DNA of 64,000 bases. Source: CAVWDI01 sp963753725 (GTDB taxonomy: Bacteria; Chloroflexota; Anaerolineae; Anaerolineales; UBA4823). Under the pieces are notes generated by a model. That model searched no databases, had not been told where the DNA came from, and saw nothing but the letters and a program-made list of their open reading frames with translations. Both the position numbers and the translations under genes were made by a program. The DNA lies in contig CAVWDI010000001.1 in assembly GCA_963753725.1 (NCBI GenBank), positions 62,001 to 126,000 of the forward strand, read 5' to 3'. Shown here piece after piece: positions 44,791 to 54,086 of the stretch; positions within the stretch are counted from its first letter, which is position 1; each line of letters opens with the position of its first letter.

Positions 44791-45377
44791 CAGCGCTCCT
44801 CAGGAGGCAGCCAACGCGGATTATCGACAATAACGGGTTGGCCATCTCTATCAAGAATTAATTTTCGAAAGCCTTGTTTTTCAATCGATCCGTAATCATG
44901 TCCAGCATTGCCTGGATATACGAAGAAGAACACCAGGTCATCTTCTCCAGTATTTACCGACCGGTGAGCCCAACGTGGTGGGACATATAAAACGCTTTGA
45001 GGCTTAAATGGTTCTACCGCCCAATCACCTTCTGGCGTTTCCATCACCATACAACCCTCCCCTCGCAGGCAGTAATACACCTCTGAGGTCTCTTTCACGG
45101 TGTGGAAATGGCCCTTGGTCATATTAAATTCATTTCCAACTTTCCCCGGGAGCACGATCGAAAGCCCGTGTAAAAGCTCGCCAGCTTCTTCGGGCCGCTC
45201 AACTTCATATACCTCATATAAAACCCTGTCTTTTTCAGCAAGCGCTCTCCCATATGCCTCCGTATCGCTAAATTGACCTTCCATAGCGGATAACCGACGA
45301 ATGATATGGTTATCGTACTTGCTCAATATCATTTTCTCCTGATGTACTATGTCGAAAGTAAAAGGTTTATCGGACAT
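44790..45377 (-). CDS. pgiA: Cupin-type glucose-6-phosphate isomerase
   Basis: 195 residues of the cupin phosphoglucose isomerase family rather than the usual two-domain enzyme. The metal-binding motif is GHFHTVKETSEVYYCLRGEG, with PRWAHRSVN as the second cupin motif. It interconverts aldose and ketose 6-phosphates. A GGAG site is 8 bases before the ATG. It lies between the zinc dehydrogenase and the hydroxyacid dehydrogenase of the operon. Confidence 0.85.
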   Translation of the reverse strand: MSDKPFTFDIVHQEKMILSKYDNHIIRRLSAMEGQFSDTEAYGRALAEKDRVLYEVYEVERPEEAGELLHGLSIVLPGKVGNEFNMTKGHFHTVKETSEVYYCLRGEGCMVMETPEGDWAVEPFKPQSVLYVPPRWAHRSVNTGEDDLVFFFVYPGNAGHDYGSIEKQGFRKLILDRDGQPVIVDNPRWLPPEER

Positions 45378-45517
45378 ATATAAAACTCCATCTTTATTTA
45401 TATTATTGCATCAGCTGGCTGGATTGCCTCATTACAATTAACCACCTATCATTTTAGAATTCGCCGGTTTAATCCAAGAACCCTCTTACATTATTGATGT
45501 GACGGTCCAAGTGACTA

Positions 45518-46573
45518 TCAAGGCTCAATCACAACTTTTAATGACTTGCCTTCTTCTGCAGCAGCGAATGCACCTTTCGCTTCTGATAACTGGAAACGAG
45601 CTCCTACCAGTTTTCCCAGATCTAGCCGTCCTGAACTGGCTATTGCAGCTGCGCGCCTGTTATCTTCCGTACTGCAGGCAGTAGTTCCAGTAACAATTAA
45701 TTCTTTATAATGCACGCTGTTCGAATTGAAGTTGATTGTCGAGCGGTTCTTCGGCAGTCCACCAAAGTAATTGATGCGCCCGCCGATTGCCGCCACCTCC
45801 AGCGCCAATTCTTGGGCCGCATGAGCTGGCGCTGCCACAATGACCGCATCGACACCGGTACCATTTGTCTCTTCTGTAATCACATCGGTTAAATCTTCCT
45901 CATTTGGATTCACAACTCGATCTGCGCCCAATTCCTTCACATTGGCAGCTCTTTCCGAGTTCACCTCACTCACAAATACCTTTGCTGCTCCTCGAAGTTG
46001 GGCTAACAAAACATGCATTGTTCCTATAGGTCCCGCGCCGATCACCAGGACAGTTTCACCTGGTTGAATATACAGCACATCTTGGCCTCGCACCACGCAT
46101 GCCAAAGGTTCGATGAGTGCCGCAGCAGCAGCATCCATCTCCTTGCTGATCGGAATTAGATTTCCCTGGGTTACAGCCTCAGCCGGTACTCGCATATACT
46201 CGGCAAATGATCCATCCAGTGTTATTCCAACTGCATCGAAATCTGCGCACAAGTTATTATCACCTGCTGCACACTGCCGGCAGTGACCACAACCCATATT
46301 GGGCGCCACAAATACTCGTTGACCGATTTCATAACCTTTGACTGAGGGACCCATTTTCACAATATCCCCCACTACTTCATGACCGGGTATACGCACAGTT
46401 CCTGCTGGAAATCTACGGTGGGTACCATGCAAAATGCGAATATCGGTTCCGCAAATTCCCGTGCTGATTACTTTCAGCAGCAAATCTGATGACCCGATTT
46501 CCGGAATAGCGTGTTCTTCCACCCGCAGGTCACCCGGTCCATAATACACTGCTGCCAGCATGGTATCTTTCAT
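45518..46573 (-). CDS. Zinc-dependent medium-chain dehydrogenase (sorbitol/threonine dehydrogenase type)
   Basis: 351 residues: catalytic zinc from CGTDIRILHG and GHEVVGD, structural zinc CGHCRQCAAGDNNLC, Rossmann motif VIGAGPIGTMHV. It oxidises polyols or sugars with NAD. It follows the Gfo/Idh enzyme by 12 bp and is the second gene of the operon. The cofactor is probably NAD(H), judging from acidic residues after the second strand. Confidence 0.9.
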   Translation of the reverse strand: MKDTMLAAVYYGPGDLRVEEHAIPEIGSSDLLLKVISTGICGTDIRILHGTHRRFPAGTVRIPGHEVVGDIVKMGPSVKGYEIGQRVFVAPNMGCGHCRQCAAGDNNLCADFDAVGITLDGSFAEYMRVPAEAVTQGNLIPISKEMDAAAAALIEPLACVVRGQDVLYIQPGETVLVIGAGPIGTMHVLLAQLRGAAKVFVSEVNSERAANVKELGADRVVNPNEEDLTDVITEETNGTGVDAVIVAAPAHAAQELALEVAAIGGRINYFGGLPKNRSTINFNSNSVHYKELIVTGTTACSTEDNRRAAAIASSGRLDLGKLVGARFQLSEAKGAFAAAEEGKSLKVVIEP

Positions 46574-46585
46574 TCGACCTGCTCC

Positions 46586-47620
46586 TTAACTCATAATCTC
46601 TTTCATTAAAACCGGACGTTGTTCTAAAAATGAAGTCGTCCCTGCCAGCACACCAGCCACAGCCCAGCGTCCATCCTGCCCTCCAACCTTTGGTTCTATT
46701 CCACTCGTAATACATTCAACGAAATGTTCCATTTCACGGATATATGCCCACTCAAACCGTTTTGGCCAGGTTCTGAAGATTGGTGTGATCAAGCCCTGGT
46801 CACGGTCAGTACAAACCACAACTGCTTGTCCGCCCAATTGACCGATCTGCATGATTCCTTTCTCTCCAATGATCTCTACGCGCGCATCGTATCCGTAATC
46901 GCAAGGGCACACACTGGATATTGTTCCCAAACCGCCATGTTCAAATAGGACACTGACCAGTGCGGTATCATAATAATTCTCTGTATCCACACCGCGTGCT
47001 TCTCCTTTGAAATTAGCTACCTCAACATATACTCTCTTATAGTTATCAAACATCAACCAGCGGATGCAGTCCCAATCATGGCTGTTGACTTCTGCCAGGT
47101 TTCCATTAGAGGTTTTTAAATCACGCGCCCATGCAGGTGGCAAACCCGGTCCGTGCGTAAGCGATTTAATCATCACCGGTTTACCGATTTCTCCAGCCTC
47201 AATGCGTTCTGCAGCGGCTTGAAATTCTGGATCGAACCTGCGCATAAACGCCAGCTGCAGCAGCACATCATTATCTATGGCTGCATTGATGATTTCATCG
47301 CACTCTTCCAAGTTTAATGCCATTGGTTTTTCTAATAATATGTGTTTCCCAGAATGAACAGCCATTACGGCCAAATCTTTATGAGTAAAAGTTGGTGTTG
47401 TTATCACGACCGCATCAAATTGTGCGCTTTCTAAAGCCTGCGCTAAGGATGAAAAACGGTTGTCGATTGAGAACATTTCCGCCGTTTCATGTAATACATC
47501 TGGAGAAGTATCAACAATTGCGACAAGTTCCCCTTGAGGGACGTGCTTGACTAGTGAATTTGCATGTACCTTGGCGACCCTACCTGCCCCGACCAGACAT
47601 AATCGAACCGAACCAGCCAT
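46586..47620 (-). CDS. Gfo/Idh/MocA family dehydrogenase
   Basis: 344 residues from the ATG at 47620, five bases after GAAGGAG; a longer frame would place the ribosome site inside the gene. Motifs GAGRVAKVHANS and EKPMALN are typical of the family, and the C-terminal domain has VNSHDWD with the expected His-Asp. It oxidises a sugar or inositol ring hydroxyl or anomeric carbon. It is the first gene of the seven-gene oxidative operon, downstream of a TGTAATTACA palindrome. Confidence 0.9.
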   Translation of the reverse strand: MAGSVRLCLVGAGRVAKVHANSLVKHVPQGELVAIVDTSPDVLHETAEMFSIDNRFSSLAQALESAQFDAVVITTPTFTHKDLAVMAVHSGKHILLEKPMALNLEECDEIINAAIDNDVLLQLAFMRRFDPEFQAAAERIEAGEIGKPVMIKSLTHGPGLPPAWARDLKTSNGNLAEVNSHDWDCIRWLMFDNYKRVYVEVANFKGEARGVDTENYYDTALVSVLFEHGGLGTISSVCPCDYGYDARVEIIGEKGIMQIGQLGGQAVVVCTDRDQGLITPIFRTWPKRFEWAYIREMEHFVECITSGIEPKVGGQDGRWAVAGVLAGTTSFLEQRPVLMKEIMS

Positions 47621-47656
47621 AAAAACTCCTTCAATATTTTTGACCACCTGTTATCC

Positions 47657-47666
47657 TGTAATTACA
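47657..47666. promoter_or_regulatory. Palindrome shared with the 19.4-kb GntR upstream region
   Basis: TGTAATTACA lies 37 bases before the start of the oxidative operon and is identical to the centre of the palindrome at 19454-19465. The remaining intergenic stretch to 47954 also contains CTTAAG repeats (about 47785-47805) but no gene. Confidence 0.45.
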
Positions 47667-47954
47667 AGCAGATATTATCAGGTTTTAACAGGGATGTCAA
47701 TCAGGGAACTTATCCTTCTGTACAGCGTTAATTAGATGCAATCTCAGGGGCGATTATTTGAACCGTCATCAAATGAAATGTGAGTCTTAAGTTTCGCTTA
47801 AGTCAACCAATAGCCTCCCGTAAGGACAATTAGCAGGCTCTCATGCTATGCTTGCCATAAGTTATTTCAGACTTTGTGGTAAGCCGCTGATATTTCTAAC
47901 CTGTTATAGAAATTTGTAGATCACTTACCAGAAAAACGACTATAGGAGATAAGA

Positions 47955-48948
47955 ATGAATATATCATCAGTAACAGAATTAAAATATGCAGGTAAAAGAG
48001 GAAGCTTTATTCCTTCAAGATTTACTGACAGAGATCAACAAAGTAATGGTTGGTCAGGAAGCCCTGGTTGAACGAGTTTTAATCGGTCTCCTGGCAGACG
48101 GTCACATCCTTCTGGAAGGTGTTCCAGGTCTGGCAAAAACGTTATTAATTAAGACTGTATCCGAGGCCATCGACGCGGATTTCTCCCGCATCCAATTTAC
48201 ACCCGACCTCCTACCGGCTGACCTGGTTGGGACACAGATATTCAACCCAAGAACAAGCGAATTCAGTATTCACAAAGGACCCATCTTTTCGAATTTAATC
48301 CTGGCAGATGAGATCAACCGTGCTCCAGCAAAAGTTCAAAGCGCATTGTTGGAAGCGATGCAGGAACGCCAGGTCACGATTGGCGATGTGACTTACAAAA
48401 TGGAGCACCTTTTCCTCGTTCTGGCAACTCAGAACCCAATCGAGCAGGAAGGCACTTACCCTCTTCCAGAAGCACAGGTAGACCGCTTCATGTTAAAGGT
48501 CAAAGTGGAATATCCATCTCGTGAAGAAGAACGCCTGATCGTGGATCGCATGACCGGTGCAGCATTACCAGCCATCAATCCTGTGATTTCACCCCTCGAC
48601 ATTCTGCGCGCCCGTAATATTGTCAATCAAATCTATGTGGATGACAAAATCAAAGAGTACGTATTGGATCTCGTGTTAGCCACCCGACACCCCGGAAACA
48701 ATGGGTTGAGCGATTTGAACAATCTTATTCATTACGGCGCCTCACCACGCGCAAGCATTTACTTAATTGCAGCCTCAAAAGCGCACGCTTTCTTGAAGGG
48801 CCGCGGTTTTGTAACCCCGGAAGACGTCAAACAGATAGCCCAGGATGTGCTGCGTCATCGCGTTATCGTCACCTATGAGGCTGAAGCCGAGAACATCTCA
48901 ACCGATCACATTGTACGTCGGATAATGGACCACACCGATGTTCCTTAA
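47955..48948 (+). CDS. MoxR family AAA+ ATPase
   Basis: About 330 residues. Walker A is GVPGLAKT, Walker B LADEINRAP, and ATQNPIEQEGTYPLPEAQVDRF is the family signature. The ATPase acts as a chaperone for the von Willebrand proteins encoded downstream. The best start, ATG at 47955 with AGGAG six bases before, is in a different frame from the body; removing one A from the run at 47994-47997 joins them (YAGKEEALFLQ). An intact frame begins at 47986 but lacks a ribosome site. It heads the Bat operon. Confidence 0.88.
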
Positions 48949-49007
48949 TCGACTGGATTTAAAAGTCGAAAATCAATAATTAAACACCCAAAGAAAGAGA
49001 TATAAGT

Positions 49008-49895
49008 ATGCTAACTTCTGAATTAGTAAAGAAGATTCGACACATTGAAATCCGAACAAGACGCTTGGTCGATGACAGTTATGCTGGTGAGTACCATTCG
49101 ATCTTCAAAGGACGGGGCATGGAATTTGATGAAGTCCGCCCCTACCAGATTGGAGACGAAATCCGCACTGTTGATTGGAACGTCACAGCCCGCACAGGTG
49201 AATTGTTTGTAAAAAGATATGTTGAAGAGCGAGAGCTGACCGTAATGCTGCTTGTTGACGCAAGCGCATCAGAGAATTTCGGATCTGTCGGTAGATTCAA
49301 ACGCGAATTAGCGGCAGAACTCACCGCTGTATTATCTTTCGCAGCGACAACCAATAACGACAGAGTGGGATTGGTTATTTTCACAGATCAGATCGAACTG
49401 ATTATCCCTCCCAAAAAAGGTCGGCGGCATGTTCTGCGCCTCATCCGTGAACTGCTCGCATTTCAACCCAAGAGTACCGGCACGGATTTAAAAATGGCGT
49501 TAGATACCGTCAATCAAATCCTCAAGAGAAAATCAATCATTTTTCTGGTATCAGACATGTTGACTGCCACGGATAATTACAGCCGGGAACTTACAGTAAC
49601 AAATAAACGCCACGATTTGATAGGAATAGATTTGAGCGATCCTTTGGAAATGAATATTGAAAATGTTGGATTGCTCGCTCTTGAAGATCCTGAAACCCGT
49701 GAAGTAATCTGGGTGGATACAGGCGATAAATCATGGCAGCAAGATTACAGCAATCGCATCAAGAGTCATGAAGTCCAAAAAACAAAAGTCTTCCAGCAGG
49801 CCAACGTAGATCGTATCCGGATATCGACCGATCGTGATTACACCGTACCTTTGACTGGTTTCTTTAAAGATCGCGCCCGCCGGATAAGAAGATAA
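49008..49895 (+). CDS. DUF58 domain protein (von Willebrand A-like)
   Basis: 295 residues: an N-terminal DUF58 segment (GRGMEFDEVRPYQIGDEIRTVDWN, cited here only by its start GRGMEFDEVRPY) and a VWA-type domain with MIDAS DASAS at about 84-88. It is soluble and follows the MoxR gene by 59 bp, the usual gene order in MoxR-Bat operons. It is thought to bind peptides or metal-bound partners for the complex; its exact function in the family is not known. Confidence 0.9.
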   Translation: MLTSELVKKIRHIEIRTRRLVDDSYAGEYHSIFKGRGMEFDEVRPYQIGDEIRTVDWNVTARTGELFVKRYVEERELTVMLLVDASASENFGSVGRFKRELAAELTAVLSFAATTNNDRVGLVIFTDQIELIIPPKKGRRHVLRLIRELLAFQPKSTGTDLKMALDTVNQILKRKSIIFLVSDMLTATDNYSRELTVTNKRHDLIGIDLSDPLEMNIENVGLLALEDPETREVIWVDTGDKSWQQDYSNRIKSHEVQKTKVFQQANVDRIRISTDRDYTVPLTGFFKDRARRIRR

Positions 49896-49947
49896 CAATC
49901 CATCTTCAATTCCCACTTACAACGATTTGAAGAATGAGGAACATCTA

Positions 49948-50980
49948 ATGAAGAATAAAACGCCAGCAATTTTTACTTTATTAACAGTTTTACTGTTGAT
50001 AGCTGCAGCACCAATGGTTGTACAGGCAGATTCACAGCTTGAGGCAACCTTATATGTTGAGGATTCGGCCTACACTGTCGGAGACCCGATACACATCACG
50101 TTGTCGGTGTTGCATCCTGCAGGATATCAAGTCATCTTCCCGAAACTTGATTCGGATTGGGGTGAATTTGTAATCAAGTCGACATCCCCTCCCAATACAG
50201 TTTTAAACAATGATGGAACTGAAACATCTAGCCAGGTTTTGGATGCAAGGCTTTTCGCGCCAGGATCTTTCACTACCCCTCAAGTTGATTTAACTGTTAG
50301 TGATAGTGACGGAAATTTGAATGAGATCACGGCTGCACCACTAGAAATCTCGATTGCTTCGGTATTGATCGAGGGAGACAACCAACTAAGGGATATCAAA
50401 CCACAGGCAGAAATACCATTCTTTAATATCTGGCCTTGGATCATCAGTCTAATATTCTTTGTGCTGGTAATTGGTGGATTTGGATACCTCAGAACCCGTT
50501 ACAGGGCTAATAAGCAGCTCGCAGCCATTGATAACCGCTTACCTCATGAAGTTGCGTCTGATGAATTGGATCGAATCGAAGGACTTGAAACTGCCTGATT
50601 CCGGAAATTTCAAGGAGCACTACACCCTGACATCCGATTGTCTGCGCCTCTACTTGGAAAAAACCTTTGAAATCCCTTTCCTGGAAAGAGCCACTTACGA
50701 AATCCAATCAAACTTGAAAGGAAAAAATATTTCCCATGAAGTCAGGGACCAGATCATTGGCTTTCTGTTTGATAGTGATCTTGTCAAATTCTCAAAATTT
50801 ACTCCTGATAAGACCTGCTCATATGAACTGATATCACGAGGTCGTCAAATTATAGAAATGACCAAGCCTGTAATTCCTGATACAGATGACGACGATATTG
50901 AGAACATCTCGCAGAACACAAAGGGTAATACCAATACGCCCACAAAGAATTTTAACAATCGAATTGAGGTGACAACGTGA
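49948..50980 (+). pseudogene. Membrane-anchored BatD-like/DUF4381-type protein, frameshifted
   Basis: A signal peptide, an extracytoplasmic Ig-like part (YTVGDPIHITLSV), one membrane helix (WIISLIFFVLVIGGFG) and a cytoplasmic tail. The tail continues in another frame; removing one T from TT at 50585-50586 gives DRIEGLKLPDSGNFKEHY, the expected sequence, up to the stop at 50980. Start is the ATG at 49948, seven bases after GAGGA. It is a normal member of MoxR-Bat operons and overlaps BatA by 4 bases. Confidence 0.82.
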
Positions 50981-51984
50981 ATTTTCGTTTTGAATCTCCC
51001 TGGCTGCTCAGTTTATTGGCGCTTGTACCATTACTGACAGTTTACATATATTGGATCAAAGGTCTGAGAAGACCTGCCGCGCTGATGCATTCAGCCACAG
51101 GTTTGGCGAGGGATCTTAACCAATCGTGGCGAATAACTTTCAGACCAGTCTTATATGTCCTGCGTCTGCTCGCAATCACCCTCGTGATTTTCGCACTTGC
51201 CCGACCGCAAATTGTCCAGGGACGAGAAACAGTAACAGGTGAAGGGATTGAGATTGCCCTTGCCCTGGATATATCCGGAAGTATGGCATCCCTCGACTTC
51301 GAACCCAACAACCGTTTAGAAGCCGCCAAGATGGTAATCGGTGAATTTATAAAAACCAGACAGTACGACAAGATCGGCTTGGTAATTTTCTCGAACGAAG
51401 CCTTCAGCTTGAGCCCGCTTACTTTAGATCACAACATGGTAGATCGAGCGCTTGATGATGTAGCACTGGCTGAAGAACTTAGGATCGAGGATGGGACCGC
51501 TATCGGGCTTGGAATTGCTAACGCCGCCAGTATGTTGGTGGATTCCGAAGCGGAAAGCAAAGTGATTATCTTACTAACCGATGGTGTGAACAACGCCGGC
51601 AAAATTGATCCGCTAACAGCAGCCGAAGCAGCCAAAGCATTAGGAATAAAAATCTACACAATCGGCGCTGCAAAACCAGGTCAGGTTCCCGTTCCAGTCC
51701 AAACCGTATTAGGTTCAACCCAGGTTGTTTATCAAGAGAGTATGCTCGATGAAGAAACCCTTTTTAAGGTCGCCGAACTGACTGGTGGAGGATATTATCG
51801 AGCCGAAGACACCGCTGGACTGGAAGCTATTTATCAAGAAATTAATGAACTCGAAAAATCTCAAGTCGAAGTGCAGGTATTCAATAACTACTTCGAGTTA
51901 GCAGCTCTATTACTCGTGCCAGCCTTAATCTTAATACTCACAGAGCTCATACTCCGAAAATCCATCTTCAGGAAATTACCATGA
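50977..51984 (+). CDS. batA: BatA-like von Willebrand factor A membrane protein
   Basis: 335 residues: two N-terminal membrane helices, a VWA domain with MIDAS DISGSMAS (~90-97), and a C-terminal helix. Start is GTG at 50977, overlapping the previous stop. It forms the membrane complex with BatB. Acidic metal-binding loop and the later TDGVNNAG (MIDAS Asp) are intact. Confidence 0.9.
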   Translation: MNFRFESPWLLSLLALVPLLTVYIYWIKGLRRPAALMHSATGLARDLNQSWRITFRPVLYVLRLLAITLVIFALARPQIVQGRETVTGEGIEIALALDISGSMASLDFEPNNRLEAAKMVIGEFIKTRQYDKIGLVIFSNEAFSLSPLTLDHNMVDRALDDVALAEELRIEDGTAIGLGIANAASMLVDSEAESKVIILLTDGVNNAGKIDPLTAAEAAKALGIKIYTIGAAKPGQVPVPVQTVLGSTQVVYQESMLDEETLFKVAELTGGGYYRAEDTAGLEAIYQEINELEKSQVEVQVFNNYFELAALLLVPALILILTELILRKSIFRKLP

Positions 51985-53067
51985 CATTTGCAAAACCAAC
52001 ATACCTATTTTTTTTATTCCTTATCCCTTTTTTTGGATTGTTCCTATTCGCAGTCAACAAATCCCAAACAAAAGCTTTGAAACGACTGGGAGAGGTCTAG
52101 TTTAATCAAAAAACTGACCGAGAACATAAACTGGCGCGGCCGAAAATGGCGCACTGCATTGTGGTTTGTATCCGTCTTTCTCCTGATATTCTCCCTTGCA
52201 CGACCGCAGTGGGGAAGCGAGGTTCGTGAGATCGAACAGGAAGGGCTGCAGGTCATGGTTGCGCTAGATGTTTCTCAGAGCATGATGGCGCAGGATATTA
52301 AACCAGACCGCCTCACTCGCGCAAAACTCGAAATTGCGGATCTGATGCATAGACTTAATGGAGATGAAATTGGTTTGGTTCTTTTCTCAGGCGCCAGTTT
52401 TATTCAAGTTCCTCTTACATCTGACTACAATACGGCTTTAACCTATCTTGACAGCGCACAACCTGGAGTAATTTCCAGACCTGGAACGGTTATTGGAGAC
52501 GCTATCCGGACGGCCATGCAGGGTTTTGATCCAGATCTTTCAAGTCAAAAAGTATTGGTTGTAATGACGGATGGTGAAGATCACGAAACAAACCCGCTGG
52601 CAGTCGCCCAGGAAATTGCCGACCAGGATGTATTGATCTACACCATCGGATTTGGCACACCAGAAGGCGAACCTGTCCCGGTTACGGATACCAATGGAAA
52701 TATTGTAGATTGGAAACGAGATCAGGCCGGAAATGTTATTGTATCGATGCTTGACGAAGAGACCCTGAAATCCATGGCAGAAGTAGGAAATGGAAATTAC
52801 TACAGGGCTGCAGCGGACGGGCGAGAACTGGACAGTTTATTAGCCGAAATTGACAAATTACAGAGAGCCCAGCTTCAGAACCGATTCGAAGTCAAGTATA
52901 TTGAGCGGTTCCAGTACTTTCTCGGATTATCACTGCTTGCTTTGCTTGTCGCTGAAATGATTCCGGATCGGCGTTTGTCTCTGAAAAAGGTAAATCGAAT
53001 TCAAACGGTGTTTAGAAATCCTTTTCGGAAAAGTGAAACAGCCATTCAAACCAATCCCAGTAATTAA
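51981..53067 (+). pseudogene. batB: BatB-like von Willebrand factor A membrane protein, frameshifted near the start
   Basis: The ATG at 51981 overlaps the BatA stop. The first 38 codons (FFLFLIPFFGLFLFAV helix) are joined to the body by removing one G from GG at 52094-52095, giving RLGESSLIKKLTENINW. The body has LARPQWGSEVREIEQEGLQ and MIDAS DVSQSMM, plus TDGEDHE. So the protein is ~361 residues with one inserted base. From 52159 onward an intact frame exists. Confidence 0.87.
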
Positions 53068-53080
53068 TCGAAAGTGACCT

Positions 53081-54010
53081 ATGAATAATCAAAAACATAT
53101 TAAATACTTCTTTATTCAAATTCTGCTCATTTTGACCCTTTCCCTTACTGCCTGCGGCGCATCTGTAGAGAAGTTAAACAAGCGTGGCAACGAAGCTTAT
53201 ACCAAACAAATGTATGAAGAAGCGCTGGTAGCTTACCAGGCAGCCCAAATCGAATCCCCGGAACTTGCCGAGCCGTACTACAACGCCGCGAATACGTTAT
53301 ACCGCCAGGGAAATTATGCTGAAGCGGTCAAACAACTGAGCTATGCGTTGAGTTTTGCTGACGAGGAGAGCATTAAACAGAGCGGTTTATATAACTTAGG
53401 GAATAACGCCTACAACAGTCAGGAATTAGAGCCTGCTGTGGAAGCCTACAAAGAGGCTCTGCTGATTGATGCCTACGACCAGGATGCAAAATATAATCTC
53501 GAACTTGCCCTGCAGCAGCAGGAACAACAACAGCAGCAAGAACAGGAGCAGCAGGAAAACCAAGAACAAAATCAGGACCAGGATTCAGAAGGCGAGAACT
53601 CACAGGAAAACGAGGATCAAAACGAAGATGGGGAAAACCAGGAGGACCAATCTCAGAGTGATGATAACCAGCAGGAAGGTGAACAGAACCAGGATTCGGA
53701 ATCATCTGAAGATCAAGAAGGTGAAGAAGGTCAAAACAAAGATCAATCTGAGCAGCAGAATGAAGAAGATCAGGAGGATCAAGGAGACCAGAATGATCAA
53801 GAACAGGGAGAAGGGCAGCCTCAAGATCAAGAGAGTGATAACCAGGACCAAAATGAACAGGAAGGACAGGTGCCTGCTCCAGGAGAACGTATGACAGCCG
53901 AACAAGCTGAACAACTTCTAGCTGCTATCGCACAGGACATGGAGACGCTTCAGGAACGTTTAGGTCAGGTTCTATTTGTACAGGATTTACCCCCCATCCA
54001 GGATTGGTAA
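53081..54010 (+). CDS. batC: BatC-like TPR lipoprotein with Gln/Glu/Asp/Asn-rich tail
   Basis: 309 residues: lipobox (LSLTAC), about three tetratricopeptide repeats (~30-140), then a 119-residue low-complexity stretch (145-263) made almost only of Q, E, N, D, S and G, and a short ordered end (MTAEQAEQLLAAIAQDMETLQ). The TPR part probably links BatA/BatB to partners at the outer face of the membrane. The acidic tail is far longer than in most BatC proteins. Confidence 0.88.
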   Translation: MNNQKHIKYFFIQILLILTLSLTACGASVEKLNKRGNEAYTKQMYEEALVAYQAAQIESPELAEPYYNAANTLYRQGNYAEAVKQLSYALSFADEESIKQSGLYNLGNNAYNSQELEPAVEAYKEALLIDAYDQDAKYNLELALQQQEQQQQQEQEQQENQEQNQDQDSEGENSQENEDQNEDGENQEDQSQSDDNQQEGEQNQDSESSEDQEGEEGQNKDQSEQQNEEDQEDQGDQNDQEQGEGQPQDQESDNQDQNEQEGQVPAPGERMTAEQAEQLLAAIAQDMETLQERLGQVLFVQDLPPIQDW

Positions 54011-54086
54011 TCAAGCGCCAAAATGGATGAAATTTATTGTAAGTGAGTTGGGAAACATTTTATAACTGGCAAAGGAAATTAACGGA

